A stretch of DNA of 64,000 nt, taken from the NCBI GenBank assembly GCA_900545525.1, contig UQZX01000004.1, positions 76,633 through 140,632 of the forward strand, read 5' to 3'. Both the position numbers and the translations under genes were made by a program. Source of the stretch: an uncultured Prevotella sp. GTDB lineage: Bacteria > Bacteroidota > Bacteroidia > Bacteroidales > Bacteroidaceae. Positions 43,016 through 53,187 of this stretch are shown piece after piece. The notes below the pieces were generated by a model. The model was not told where the DNA came from and did not search any database. It worked only from the letters and a program-made list of their open reading frames with translations. Numbering within the stretch: position 1 is the first letter of the stretch; each line of letters begins with the position of its first letter.

Positions 43016-46000
43016 AAAAAGTTTTTACAGTTTTATCTTCATGCGCATTAGTGACCCTACTGCATATTACGGCGCATGCAACAACAGACAGCATATCTGT
43101 TGGTAAAGATAGTGTAGCTGTAAAATATAACAATATAAGAACGTTTTCTTCATCGGCATTCACCGAAGAATTCAATCTCCAAATACCGCAATATACGCCC
43201 AAGGCCCCCAATACTTCAAGTCTTGTAAGTCACTTGGACTACCCTGTATCCCTTTATACCGGCATTCCACAAATATCCATTCCAATATACGTAATATATG
43301 CCGATAACATACAAATCCCCATTACCTTAAGTTATCATGCTTCCGGAATACGCGTAAACCAAGAAGCTTCGTGGGTAGGATTAGGCTGGTCTCTCAATGC
43401 AGGTGGAATGATTTCACGTACAATAAGATGCGGTGACGACTTTCATGAATATGTACCTCCTGGGGGAACATTAACCGAAGGATATATCACATCACCGGAA
43501 ATTACTGGCAATGAATACGACAAATACATCGGATTATCCGATGTCAAGCCTGTTTTGAAGAAAGACTCCGAACCGGATATCTTTTTTTATACCATTCCGC
43601 ATGCAAGCGGAAAGTTCATAATAGACAAGTCACGCGGAGCCGTACTTGTAGACAAAAACACAAACCTAAAGATAGAATATTTCAGCCATGATCTTGTAAA
43701 GAAATATTTTACCATTACATCACCGGATGGAACTGTATATACATTTAAAGAATATGAAAAGACTTCATCTTATCACAGACCGGGATATCTGAACCAAAAT
43801 ATGAACAATGCTACCAAGTTTGATGAATATGAAGACAAGTTGAACCTTATTTATTCTTCTCCCTTTGAATACACATCCTGCTGGATGCTTACAGACATCT
43901 GCACGACAAATGGCAGGCACGTAACATTCACTTACGAAAAAGAGACTTATCAGGCACCTGTACACGAAAGTGCCGAGAAGTATCATATAACGACATTCGG
44001 CACTGGAAATATTGCTGGTCCGTCAGAAGGCGAAGTAAGATATTCATGCTGCAAGACAATATCCGACACATGGAGGCTGTCTCAAATTACATGGGACGGC
44101 GGATATGTTGTTTTTGATACAAACACGAGAGAAGATGAGATAGGGATTTCAACCAGCACAAATCCGCACAAACTTGTTTCCATAAAAATATACAATAACA
44201 TAGATAAATTAATAAAGGAAACATACTTTGACTATGAATATTTCAACAATTCATATACAGGAGCATATCCACATGTTTTCAAACGCCTGAAATTGGTTGG
44301 GATATCAGAGCCGTCAGCCGAAGGATGTAACTATAAGTTCCAGTATTATGAGGGTACTCTTCCTGCCAAAAACTCGCACGACACGGACTATTGGGGATAT
44401 TACAATGGCATTTATCAGGGTGCTAACTACTATTGTCCTATCATATATAATAATGTGGCTTTTGAAGGAGCAGACAAGTCCTCACAGTTTAACTATATGA
44501 TTATAGGAACACTTAAGTCCGTCACCACACCAACAAAAGGAATGACAACTTTTGTCTATGAAGCAAACCGTTATAAGACGACGCCAAAGACAAGTATTGT
44601 AACACATCACAAGAAAGAGGGAATAAATGTGTTTAATGAATATAACTATGACACATACAGCCAATATCCCAAAACAACTACAAAGACATTGACGCTGTCT
44701 GTGCCAACATCAATGTCTTTGTACGGATTTGCTGAAAATGAAGGATGCACAGAAGACAAGGAGGTGCGGTATGACCATGATGAGAATGCCACACTAAAAA
44801 TAAGCAAGATAAAGGGAGACGGAAGCAAGCAGCTTGTATTCTATTATCCTACGCCTTCCGAAATGAAAACAGAATGTTCATACACATTTCCGTTTCGGAC
44901 TATAGAGCTGTCCGAAGGCGACTACATCATCGAGGCAGAGGCACATGCAAAGGACACATGGTATTCTTTCTCATACGAATATTCCAAGACCGAGGCAATA
45001 ACATCCGACTCCATTATCACAGGAGGAGGGCTAAGAATAAAGAGCATCTACGGTGCGGAATATAAAAGCTATGAATATGATGACGGAAAGCTGCTGGTCG
45101 ATCCTGTTTTTGGAATAAAAAGGATATTTGAAGAATATTACCAACAGCCTTACAGCACACTTCCGGTCCTATGTCGTACAGGCTATATGGTACAACAGTC
45201 TGATGCCACAATTCCGATGAGCACATTAAAAGACGGTAACATCTTTGGATACACATTAATAAAAGAAAAGACCGGCGACACAACCGTCTCACACTATTTC
45301 CATAATGAAAAAGAAGAGAGTCAGGACGAAAAATATCCGTACACACCGACAAAATACGACGCCTTTAACGGCATCGAGGAAAAGACGGTGCAGGACAAAA
45401 GGACAACGGCATATAGCTATGACACAAGAAAAGCAAAAGATATAAAGGCATTTATATTTAACGAGGAAAATGGTGAGATTTATCCATACACATACGAAAT
45501 AGAATGGCCTTTGCTTTCACAAGTAACCACAACAACAAAAGAAGAGAACGGAAATATTATAACAACCAACGCTTATACATATAACGACAATTTCATGAAA
45601 GAAACTGAGAGTATAAGTGACGTAAGCGGAACTTACACTAAAAAACATATATATCCGAAGAATGGGGACACCGGTATTCTCGGTACGATGGCAAACAGAT
45701 ATATGACAGGTGTTCCGGTTGAAACATTGCTGCTTCTTGACAATAAGGTCATCGACGGACACAGGACATCATATATCAACATTGGCGACTTAATATTGCC
45801 CGACGAAGAATACAGGATTACAGGTATTTCCGGTTTGTCTTTATCCGAATACGACAGTTCCTATATTTCTGAGCTCAAATATTCTCATTATAATTCATAC
45901 GGCAAGCCTATGCAACTCGATAGTAAAGGTATTTCTACTGTATATCTATGGAGTTATGACGGCACCTGTCCAGTGGCGGAAATCCGTAATACTACATATA

Positions 46001-46290
46001 CAGAAGTATCTGCAGCACTGTCTGCAACTTTCATTGACAACATAACAAAAAAGCATGTACCAGCCGACAGCGACATGTCCATATTAAATTCTCTCAGGGA
46101 AAAGCTGCCGCATGCAATGGTCTTTACATATACTTATATTCCTTTGATTGGAATGACAAGCATAACTGACGAACGGGGTTTTACTATTTATTATGATTAC
46201 GATGCTTCCGGCAGGCTTTATGAAAAGTACATCATGACAGGCGGCAAGAAGAGCGTAATGGAAAGATACAGATACAACTACAGACGATGA
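43012..46290 (+). CDS. Large exported RHS-locus protein with N-terminal shell domain
   Basis: A 1,092-residue protein with a signal peptide (MKKVFTVLSSCALVTLLHIT). An N-terminal segment (YPVSLYTGIPQISIPIYVIY, WVGLGWSLNAGGMISRTIR) is typical of Bacteroidota RHS/YD-type proteins. Long tyrosine-rich repeats follow, ending in YD-like units (RGFTIYYDYDASGRLYEKYI). It lacks an RHS core, which should come from the overlapping downstream gene. It is more AT-rich than that gene. Probably a cell-surface shell subunit; no catalytic motif seen. Confidence 0.75.
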   Translation: MKKVFTVLSSCALVTLLHITAHATTDSISVGKDSVAVKYNNIRTFSSSAFTEEFNLQIPQYTPKAPNTSSLVSHLDYPVSLYTGIPQISIPIYVIYADNIQIPITLSYHASGIRVNQEASWVGLGWSLNAGGMISRTIRCGDDFHEYVPPGGTLTEGYITSPEITGNEYDKYIGLSDVKPVLKKDSEPDIFFYTIPHASGKFIIDKSRGAVLVDKNTNLKIEYFSHDLVKKYFTITSPDGTVYTFKEYEKTSSYHRPGYLNQNMNNATKFDEYEDKLNLIYSSPFEYTSCWMLTDICTTNGRHVTFTYEKETYQAPVHESAEKYHITTFGTGNIAGPSEGEVRYSCCKTISDTWRLSQITWDGGYVVFDTNTREDEIGISTSTNPHKLVSIKIYNNIDKLIKETYFDYEYFNNSYTGAYPHVFKRLKLVGISEPSAEGCNYKFQYYEGTLPAKNSHDTDYWGYYNGIYQGANYYCPIIYNNVAFEGADKSSQFNYMIIGTLKSVTTPTKGMTTFVYEANRYKTTPKTSIVTHHKKEGINVFNEYNYDTYSQYPKTTTKTLTLSVPTSMSLYGFAENEGCTEDKEVRYDHDENATLKISKIKGDGSKQLVFYYPTPSEMKTECSYTFPFRTIELSEGDYIIEAEAHAKDTWYSFSYEYSKTEAITSDSIITGGGLRIKSIYGAEYKSYEYDDGKLLVDPVFGIKRIFEEYYQQPYSTLPVLCRTGYMVQQSDATIPMSTLKDGNIFGYTLIKEKTGDTTVSHYFHNEKEESQDEKYPYTPTKYDAFNGIEEKTVQDKRTTAYSYDTRKAKDIKAFIFNEENGEIYPYTYEIEWPLLSQVTTTTKEENGNIITTNAYTYNDNFMKETESISDVSGTYTKKHIYPKNGDTGILGTMANRYMTGVPVETLLLLDNKVIDGHRTSYINIGDLILPDEEYRITGISGLSLSEYDSSYISELKYSHYNSYGKPMQLDSKGISTVYLWSYDGTCPVAEIRNTTYTEVSAALSATFIDNITKKHVPADSDMSILNSLREKLPHAMVFTYTYIPLIGMTSITDERGFTIYYDYDASGRLYEKYIMTGGKKSVMERYRYNYRR

Positions 46291-48800
46291 GAAGCATAGG
46301 GCACATATTATCACTAATACAGGCACTGGTGTTCCTTGCACCGGTATACGGGCAGCACGTGTCAATGAATTATGTCAGCACTGAGAAGATGCTCGACAGC
46401 ATCGGCAGCACGTCGGCGGTGAACGTGACGACATACGACGGATACGGTCGCCATGAATACACCGTCGTGCCATCAGGGAATGGCATGTATTCAGCCGTAC
46501 TGACACTGCACGACACGGCGGGACGCGAATGCGGCAGCTGGCTCCCCGCTCCCGTGGCAGGGCTGTCTGACGTCGCAGACGGATTTGACATCGAAAGCCC
46601 GGCAAGGGACTTCTACGGTGACGACGACCCGCTGACAACCGTCATGTACGACGGGCTGGGGCGTACGGCAAAGGAATATGCCCCGGGAGAAGTCATGCGT
46701 TCCGAAAATATCTGCGTACGCCACAGCTACAGGACTAACGCGGCAGGGAGCGTGAGAAAATATGCCGATAACGGAACGGGAGTGACGCTTCTTGGATTTT
46801 ATGCAGCCGGCGACCTTGCCTCCGTACTGAGCACGGACGAGGACGGGAAGACCGTCGAAGTGTTCCGCGACCGCCTGGGACGCACGGTGCTCGAAAGGCG
46901 CGGAGGACTTGCCGACACATATTATATATACAACGCCGCGGGACGGCTGAGCCATGTGCTGTCACCGCAGTATGACACTGACAGCGACTTCGGCCTATAC
47001 GGCTACCGGTACAGATACGATGCGCGGAAGCGAGTGATAGAAAAGAAACTGCCGGGATGCGGTGAGACAAGATACTGGTATGACAACGGCGACCGCATGA
47101 CATACATGCAGGACGCACGGCTGAGGGAAAGGGGACGGTACAGGTTTGTCTTCTACGACCGCCTCGGCAGGGAGGCGGTACAGGGCACATGCGGGAGCTT
47201 CTGTAACGGCGGCGGGTACGGCTTCGTGGATTACAACCCGCAGGAAGCTTCCGACGGCAGCCTGTGCGGCAGCGGGTATATACCCACAGGCACACAGAGC
47301 GTGACAGACGCGCGGCTTGAAGCGTGCACGTTCTATGACAACTACCTGTTCCTGTCTTCACCTGCCGTGCCTGAGCAGGTGCGCGCGGAACTTGCCGGGC
47401 TGTCAGGACATTGCGCGCAGGGACTCGTCACGGGAAGCATCACGGCGTCATCGGGCGGAGGATATGTCTACAGAGCCGTCTATTATGACGCACGGGGACG
47501 GGAGGCGGCCTCAAGGGAGGTACGCCCCACAGGGACCGTAATTACAAGGCACGTCTCATACAACTTCAGCGGCACGCCCAAAGAGATAATACAAGAAGTG
47601 AAGACTCCAAAGGGGCAGCGTATCACCTCTCTCACAGAACATGTGTACAGCTGCCACACGGGGCTTCCTACGGACACATACCTTACGCTCGGCGGAGGGG
47701 AGCGGCACAGGACGGCGTCGCTGTCATACGATGCCGTAGGGAGGATTGCCGGCAACGGGCGCGGCGGCAATGCCGGGAGCGTCACATACGGGTACAGCAT
47801 GAGGGGGCTGCCCGAAGTAATATCAAGCCCACAGTTCACCGAATGGCTGGCGTATGACAACGGACCGGGCACACCGCTGTACGGCGGCGACATAAGCAGC
47901 ATGCGGTGGAAGACGGGGGACGGCAACATCGTCAGGGGATACATCTTCTCATACGACGGCATGGGCAGGCTGGTATCCGGTGCCTACGGGGAGGGCGACA
48001 ACATCGCTGACAATGCGGGGAAATACACGGAGACCGTGACGGGATACACGCTCAACGGGGCTATTACAGGGCTATTGCGTTGCGGCAGGCGCAACGACGG
48101 GACATTCGGGACCGTGGATGAGCTGGAGGTGGAACTGGAGGGGAACAGGGCGGTCAATGTGACCGACCGTGCGGGAAACATGATATACAACGGCTCCTCC
48201 GACTTCAGGGACAGGAACGGGGCTGAGCCGGAATACACGTACGACGGCTGCGGCGCGCTGACAAGCGACATCAACGGGGACATACAGGCGGTGGAATATG
48301 ACGATGCAGGCATGCCGCGGCGCATACGCTTCGGAAGCGGGAGCGTGACGGAATATGCATATTCCGCGACGGGGCAGAAGCTCGGGGTGACACACAGGAC
48401 GGCTATAAGGGACATTGCCGTGTCGAGGGACACGCTCATAATGGAAGAGCCTGTACTGCAGCTGGATGAAGTGATGCCCGCATGTACGGATGGTACAGGA
48501 ATGATGGCACGGGAAATCAGGGACTATGGGCTGGTTTCGCCGGGAAGAATAATATTGTCGGAAAATACCGAGTATGCAGGGGACTTCATACTGAAGGACG
48601 GCATGCCGTACATGCTGCTCTTCGACGGAGGCTGCTGCCTCTATGAGCGGACTGCTGCCACCGGGAGCACGCCGGAGTTCTTCTTCTACACGAAGGATCA
48701 CCTCGGCAGCAACCGCACGGTGGTGTCGGAGGCGGGAGAGCAGGCACAGGTGACACACTACTATCCATTCGGGGGGGAGTGTTCGAAGACGAGGGGATGA
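46287..48800 (+). CDS. RHS/YD-repeat protein, truncated at the core
   Basis: An 837-residue protein with a signal peptide (MRSIGHILSLIQALVFLAPV) and YD repeats throughout (YDGYGRHEYTVVPSG, YNAAGRLSHVLSPQYDTDSD, YDGMGRLVSGAYG). Near the end it has KDHLGSNRTVVSEAG and YYPFGG, the standard lead into the RHS core, but then stops after a run of seven G (48773-48779) with no core and no toxin. A shift of the run by one base would read GVFEDEGMNAV for about 40 more residues and still lack the core. It is much more GC-rich than its two operon partners. Confidence 0.75.
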   Translation: MRSIGHILSLIQALVFLAPVYGQHVSMNYVSTEKMLDSIGSTSAVNVTTYDGYGRHEYTVVPSGNGMYSAVLTLHDTAGRECGSWLPAPVAGLSDVADGFDIESPARDFYGDDDPLTTVMYDGLGRTAKEYAPGEVMRSENICVRHSYRTNAAGSVRKYADNGTGVTLLGFYAAGDLASVLSTDEDGKTVEVFRDRLGRTVLERRGGLADTYYIYNAAGRLSHVLSPQYDTDSDFGLYGYRYRYDARKRVIEKKLPGCGETRYWYDNGDRMTYMQDARLRERGRYRFVFYDRLGREAVQGTCGSFCNGGGYGFVDYNPQEASDGSLCGSGYIPTGTQSVTDARLEACTFYDNYLFLSSPAVPEQVRAELAGLSGHCAQGLVTGSITASSGGGYVYRAVYYDARGREAASREVRPTGTVITRHVSYNFSGTPKEIIQEVKTPKGQRITSLTEHVYSCHTGLPTDTYLTLGGGERHRTASLSYDAVGRIAGNGRGGNAGSVTYGYSMRGLPEVISSPQFTEWLAYDNGPGTPLYGGDISSMRWKTGDGNIVRGYIFSYDGMGRLVSGAYGEGDNIADNAGKYTETVTGYTLNGAITGLLRCGRRNDGTFGTVDELEVELEGNRAVNVTDRAGNMIYNGSSDFRDRNGAEPEYTYDGCGALTSDINGDIQAVEYDDAGMPRRIRFGSGSVTEYAYSATGQKLGVTHRTAIRDIAVSRDTLIMEEPVLQLDEVMPACTDGTGMMAREIRDYGLVSPGRIILSENTEYAGDFILKDGMPYMLLFDGGCCLYERTAATGSTPEFFFYTKDHLGSNRTVVSEAGEQAQVTHYYPFGGECSKTRG

Positions 48801-48871
48801 ACGCGGTGCGGATTTCAAACGCTTTACACTTTACTCACATAAACGGCATTATTGCTTACATTATGATTTCA

Positions 48872-48896
48872 CGCAACCGCCCATGGCTGCGTTTTT
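48872..48896 (+). terminator. Probable terminator of the second RHS-type operon
   Basis: CGCAACC and GGCTGCG pair with one mismatch over a short loop and are followed by TTTTT, 72 nt after the present stop codon. Confidence 0.5.
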
Positions 48897-49002
48897 CGGC
48901 AGCGTGAGGCTCCGAGGAGGTAAATATGCGACAGAATTGTGTGCAGTGATAATATGCTGTAAGCGTGCAGCTTACGGTTTACGGAAGAACAAGTGTGCAG
49001 CC

Positions 49003-49175
49003 AAAGAAGGCATTACGACTTGTAAAACACGGCACTTTGCATTCTAAAGTGCCGTGTTTTGCATGATAATATGCGGCATTTTGAAACACAAAGTACCGTA
49101 TATTACGGCATAAAACAGGCATCTTTGCACTTAAAACATGTATTGTTTACGACAGAAAAGGCATATCTTTATCCT
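49003..49175. repeat. 22-nt-period degenerate array, AAAACACGGCACTTT family (copy 2)
   Basis: Eight units start at 49003, 49024, 49046, 49068, 49090, 49112, 49133 and 49154, with lengths 21, 22, 22, 22, 22, 21 and 21. All open with an A-rich tract and carry a GGCAT, GCCGT or related core followed by a T-run. Neighbouring units at 49024 and 49046 are roughly inverted (CGGCACTTT, AAAGTGCCG). GTGTGCAG precedes the array. This is the most regular of the three copies of the family. Confidence 0.65.
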
Positions 49176-49329
49176 CCGGAAACACATTTCGGCCCTTCCG
49201 GCAACATAGTTTGAGAAAACAGAAAGGGGGTTCCCGGATGACATATTGAACAGGAAACGGTCAAAAGCCTTACACTATGAATATGCGGGAATAACGTGAT
49301 TTAGACAGATTATACCTCTGGAGTAAAAT

Positions 49330-49440
49330 ATTAGGGAGTTAAAGAAGTTAGGGGAAGTTAGAAGAAGTTAAAGGACAAATGATTAAATTGGGAGTAAAGG
49401 GAGGAAGGAGGTAATGGAGTAAGGAGTTAAAGAAGTTATG
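49330..49440. repeat. Purine-rich GGAGTTAAAGAAGTTA repeat
   Basis: Variants of GGAGTTAAAGAAGTTA and GTAAGGAGTTAAAG fill about 110 nt. It includes GAAGTTAAAGGACAA, which matches the junction of arm and loop in the large hairpin at 32798-32929. Non-coding. Confidence 0.5.
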
Positions 49441-49721
49441 GGAGTATTCCATAAACATACATATTATATATCTTCATGTGATGCCTGCACAGCGTCCCAT
49501 CCTTTTTCAAAGGAGGGGCAGGGGTGGTTTGTATAATTATCCGAACCCATGTCAAATACATGTCATGCACCGCATTACATGGGAATATACGCCACACACA
49601 TGCCGTCTGAAACGGAAATATGTAGCCCTGCAACGGTGTCATTCCGCGCCCTTGCATGCCGATGATATTATAAAAGGGGCACAAACAGCATTACTTTCTT
49701 GCTATATTGCGCTAAAAAGTG

Positions 49722-49729
49722 TAATTTTG
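49722..49729 (+). promoter_or_regulatory. Promoter of hisGDC (-7 element)
   Basis: TAATTTTG 28 nt before the hisG ATG, with TTG at 49699-49701 near the -33 position. No attenuator or leader peptide is visible in the short leader. Confidence 0.6.
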
Positions 49730-49757
49730 CAACATATTTACAACAATAACAAATAAA

Positions 49758-50609
49758 ATGTTACGAATAGCAGTACAGTCAAAAGGACGTCTCTTTGAGG
49801 ACACAATGAGGTTGCTCAACGAGGCAGACATCAAGATAGGTTCAGGCAAACGCACGCTTCTTGTGCAGGCGTCAAACTTTCCGTTGGAGGTGTTATATCT
49901 CCGCGACGACGACATTCCGCAGAACGTTGCCACAGGTATTGCCGACATAGGCGTGGTTGGTGAGAACGAATATGTAGAGCGCGGCGAGGATGCCGAGGTG
50001 GTTTGCCGGCTCGGTTTCAGCCGCTGCCGCCTGTCGCTCGCCATACCGAAGTCGGAAGAATACGGCGGTCTGGCATGGTTCAACGGCAAGAAGATTGCCA
50101 CGTCATACCCCAACATCCTGCGCAAATATCTTGACAGGAACGGCATAGACGCCGAGATACACGTCATCACCGGCAGCGTGGAGATATGCCCGGGCATAGG
50201 TCTTGCCGACGCCATATTCGATATAGTAAGCAGCGGCTCGACACTTATCAGCAACAACCTGCGCGAGGTGGAGCGGGTAATGGACAGTGAGGCGCTACTC
50301 ATAGCCTGCAAAGGCATGGACAAGGACAAGAGGGCACTGCTCGACGAGATGATGTTCCGCTTCGAGGCGGTACGCAATGCCGAAGACAAGAAATACATAC
50401 GCATGAACGTTCCCAACAACCGCATAGACGAAATAGTGTCGGTGCTGCCCGGACTGAAAAGCCCAACGATAATACCGCTTGCGGACAAAGACTGGTGTTC
50501 GGTGCACACTGTGCTGGGCGAGAAGCGCTTTTGGGAGATAATAGGCAAGCTGAAAGAGCTGGGGGCACAGGGAATACTGGTGACTCCGATAGAGAAAATG
50601 ATTTTATAA
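49758..50609 (+). CDS. hisG: ATP phosphoribosyltransferase, long form (HisG)
   Basis: First step of histidine synthesis: joins ATP and PRPP. The 283-residue product is the long form with a C-terminal regulatory ACT-like domain (about residues 210-283) and does not need HisZ. The PRPP-binding loop is seen in TGSVEICPGIGLADAIFDIV and the N-terminal RIAVQSKGRLFEDT is typical. Histidine feedback inhibition is expected from the family. hisD follows after 15 nt. Confidence 0.95.
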   Translation: MLRIAVQSKGRLFEDTMRLLNEADIKIGSGKRTLLVQASNFPLEVLYLRDDDIPQNVATGIADIGVVGENEYVERGEDAEVVCRLGFSRCRLSLAIPKSEEYGGLAWFNGKKIATSYPNILRKYLDRNGIDAEIHVITGSVEICPGIGLADAIFDIVSSGSTLISNNLREVERVMDSEALLIACKGMDKDKRALLDEMMFRFEAVRNAEDKKYIRMNVPNNRIDEIVSVLPGLKSPTIIPLADKDWCSVHTVLGEKRFWEIIGKLKELGAQGILVTPIEKMIL

Positions 50610-50624
50610 CGACATGTCCGAAGG

Positions 50625-51929
50625 ATGAATATAATAAGGTATCCCGGTATAAACGACCGGGCACGGATAACGGAACGCCCGCATATCGACCTGTCGGGGC
50701 TGAATGCCGCCGTGGAGAAGATACTCGGCGACGTGAGGGAAAACGGCGACAGTGCCGTGATAAGGTATGAGAAGATGTTCGACAATGCCGACCTGCAGTC
50801 GCTTGCCGTAACGGAAGAGGAGATTGAAGAGGCTATGACGCTGGTATCAGAGCCGCTGCTCGATGCCCTGCGCCTTGCCCACGGCAACATAGAAAGATTT
50901 CACCGCGCACAGGCGATGACGGCAGAAAAGGTGGAGACACAGCCCGGCGTGACGTGCTGGCAGAAGAGTGTGGCAATAGAGAAAGTGGGACTTTACGTGC
51001 CGGGAGGAACGGCACCCCTGTTCAGCACGGTGCTGATGCTTGCCACACCCGCGGTGATTGCGGGGTGCAGGGAGATTGTCCTGTGCACTCCTCCTGGAAA
51101 AGACGGCAGGATAAACCCCGCCATTCTTGCGGCTGCGCACATTGCCGGGGTCAGGAACATCTTCAAGATTGGCGGCGTGCAGGCTATCGGGGCAATGGCA
51201 TACGGCACGGAAAGCGTGCCGAAGGTATACAAGATTTTCGGTCCGGGCAACCGCTATGTCATGGCGGCAAAGCAGATTGTGAGCCTTCACAACGTTGCCA
51301 TAGACATGCCCGCAGGACCGTCTGAGGTGTGTGTAATAGCCGATGACACGGGCAATCCCGAGTTTGTGGCAGCCGACATGCTGTCGCAGGCTGAGCACGG
51401 AGCCGACTCACAGGCTGTGCTGATAACCACTTCTGAGAGATTGCTCAACGAGGTTATCGCGTGCATAGACCGCCAGACGGAAGCACTGGAGCGCAAGGAG
51501 TTTATCCGGAAGTCGCTCGACAACAGCAAGATGATACTTGTCGGCAGCCTTGAAGAGGCAATGGAGCTGAGCAACATATATGCACCGGAGCACCTGATAA
51601 TTGCTACAGAAAATTACGAAGAACTTGCAGGAAAGGTGATAAATGCCGGAAGCGTGTTCCTCGGGAGATATGCCTGCGAGAGTGCGGGCGACTATGCCAG
51701 CGGCACAAACCACACTCTTCCCACCCACGGATATGCGGTGGCATACAACGGGGTGAACCTTGACAGTTACAACCGCAAGATAACATTCCAGCACATTACG
51801 CCCGAAGGCATCGCCAACATCGGTCATGCTGTGGAGATAATGGCTGAAAACGAACAGCTCGACGCGCACAGGAATGCCATGACGGTGCGCATCGAGGAAT
51901 GCAAAAACATTGACGGAGAAAAGAGATGA
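50625..51929 (+). CDS. hisD: Histidinol dehydrogenase (HisD)
   Basis: Oxidises histidinol to histidine in the last two steps of the pathway, a zinc enzyme using NAD. The 434-residue product has [36 protein letters not shown], the zinc/substrate region [13 protein letters not shown] and the C-terminal [13 protein letters not shown]. Its end overlaps hisC by 4 nt. Confidence 0.96.
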   Translation: MNIIRYPGINDRARITERPHIDLSGLNAAVEKILGDVRENGDSAVIRYEKMFDNADLQSLAVTEEEIEEAMTLVSEPLLDALRLAHGNIERFHRAQAMTAEKVETQPGVTCWQKSVAIEKVGLYVPGGTAPLFSTVLMLATPAVIAGCREIVLCTPPGKDGRINPAILAAAHIAGVRNIFKIGGVQAIGAMAYGTESVPKVYKIFGPGNRYVMAAKQIVSLHNVAIDMPAGPSEVCVIADDTGNPEFVAADMLSQAEHGADSQAVLITTSERLLNEVIACIDRQTEALERKEFIRKSLDNSKMILVGSLEEAMELSNIYAPEHLIIATENYEELAGKVINAGSVFLGRYACESAGDYASGTNHTLPTHGYAVAYNGVNLDSYNRKITFQHITPEGIANIGHAVEIMAENEQLDAHRNAMTVRIEECKNIDGEKR

Positions 51930-52963
51930 AGACACTTAAAGAACTGACACGCCCCAACATCTGGGAGCTTGCGCCATACAGCAGCGCACGCAACGAGTAC
52001 AGCGGACACGCTGCACACGTGTTTCTCGATGCCAACGAGAACCCGTACAACGCTCCGCTGAACCGCTATCCCGACCCGATGCAGGTGGAAATAAAGAAGG
52101 TACTCGCAAGGATTAAGGGGGTCAGCGACGGACAGATATTCCTCGGGAACGGCTCTGACGAGGCGATAGACCTTGTATACCGGTGCTTCACACGCCCCGG
52201 CACAGACAATGTTGTTGCTATTGAGCCTACATACGGCATGTATAAGGTGTGTGCGGATATCAACGACGTGAAATACCGTCCCGTGCTTCTTGATGAAAAC
52301 TTCGGCATGTCTGCCGACAAAATGCTTGCCGCATGCGACGGCAACACGAAGGTGATATGGATATGCTCGCCCAACAACCCCACAGGGAACAGCATCGACC
52401 GCAACGAGATAATAAAGGTTCTCAACGGCTTCGACGGGCTTGTGGTCATAGACGAGGCTTATTCTGACTTCTCACCGGCAAGCCCCATGCGTCTCAAGCT
52501 TGCCTCCCATCCCAACATGATTGTGCTGAACACATTCAGCAAGGCATGGGGCTGTGCGGCAATACGCCTCGGAATGGCATTTGCACATCCTGACATCATA
52601 GGTCTTTTCAACAAGGTGAAGTATCCTTATAACATCAACCTGCTTACACAACAGCAGGCTCTCGAGACGCTGAAAGACCCCTACGAAGTGGACAAATGGG
52701 TAAAGATGCTTTTGCTTGAACGCGGGCGCATGATAGAGGCTTTCAAACTTCTGCCGGTGTGTGAGCACGTCTACCCCACCGATGCAAACTTCTTCCTTGC
52801 CCGTATGACGGACGCACAGGTGATATACGACTATCTTGTAAGCAACGGGATAATAGTCCGTAACCGTACACGCGTGCAGCTATGCAACAACTGCCTGCGC
52901 ATCACCGTTGGCTCGAAGAGCGAGAACAACGAGCTTCTTGCGGCACTGAGACAGTATAAATAA
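51926..52963 (+). CDS. hisC: Histidinol-phosphate aminotransferase (HisC)
   Basis: Fold-type I PLP aminotransferase of 345 residues. The PLP lysine is in [15 protein letters not shown], the cofactor-contact motifs are [10 protein letters not shown] and [10 protein letters not shown], and the C-terminal Arg is in [10 protein letters not shown]. Its ATG overlaps the hisD stop. In many Bacteroidales hisB follows; here the transcript ends at a large hairpin 33 nt later. Confidence 0.95.
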   Translation: MKTLKELTRPNIWELAPYSSARNEYSGHAAHVFLDANENPYNAPLNRYPDPMQVEIKKVLARIKGVSDGQIFLGNGSDEAIDLVYRCFTRPGTDNVVAIEPTYGMYKVCADINDVKYRPVLLDENFGMSADKMLAACDGNTKVIWICSPNNPTGNSIDRNEIIKVLNGFDGLVVIDEAYSDFSPASPMRLKLASHPNMIVLNTFSKAWGCAAIRLGMAFAHPDIIGLFNKVKYPYNINLLTQQQALETLKDPYEVDKWVKMLLLERGRMIEAFKLLPVCEHVYPTDANFFLARMTDAQVIYDYLVSNGIIVRNRTRVQLCNNCLRITVGSKSENNELLAALRQYK

Positions 52964-52995
52964 CGTGAATTTAACATTATACAATCCGCAAGTGA

Positions 52996-53108
52996 CATCC
53001 TCCTGTAGGGACTTTTTCTTGTAAATGTCCGTAAAGACTACACATAAAAATTTCTTTAAATAGGATAAAACACGGACATTTACAAGAAAAAGTCCCTACA
53101 GGAGGATG
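52996..53108. repeat. Perfect inverted repeat, 37-nt arms, between convergent genes
   Basis: Arm 52996-53032 (starting CATCCTCCTGTAGGGACTTT) is exactly complementary to arm 53072-53108, with a 39-nt A/T-rich loop. It lies between the ends of hisC and the LuxR-type gene. It can end transcription from both sides. The perfect arms suggest a recent insertion or strong selection. Confidence 0.8.
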
Positions 53109-53187
53109 GATTTATAACTGTAATTATAGAACTTGCTTATATCGAACTCACTCCAACTCTAACATCAAATAAAAGCAGACAAGGATA

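Larger units (their letters stand above)
48801..49757. other. Long non-coding stretch between the truncated RHS gene and hisG
   Basis: No gene is supportable. It holds a terminator (48872-48896), a 22-nt-period array (49003-49175), a purine-rich repeat (49330-49440) and the hisG promoter. The part 49480-49700 has open frames on both strands without coding character; it may be another dispersed repeat, but I see no second copy here. Confidence 0.5.

Noticed and set aside
49003..49175. CRISPR array
   Set aside because: Units follow each other directly without spacers, are too short and too diverged, and no cas genes are nearby.
49478..49756. 92-codon plus-strand frame before hisG
   Set aside because: It runs through the hisG promoter and lacks family likeness; kept as non-coding.
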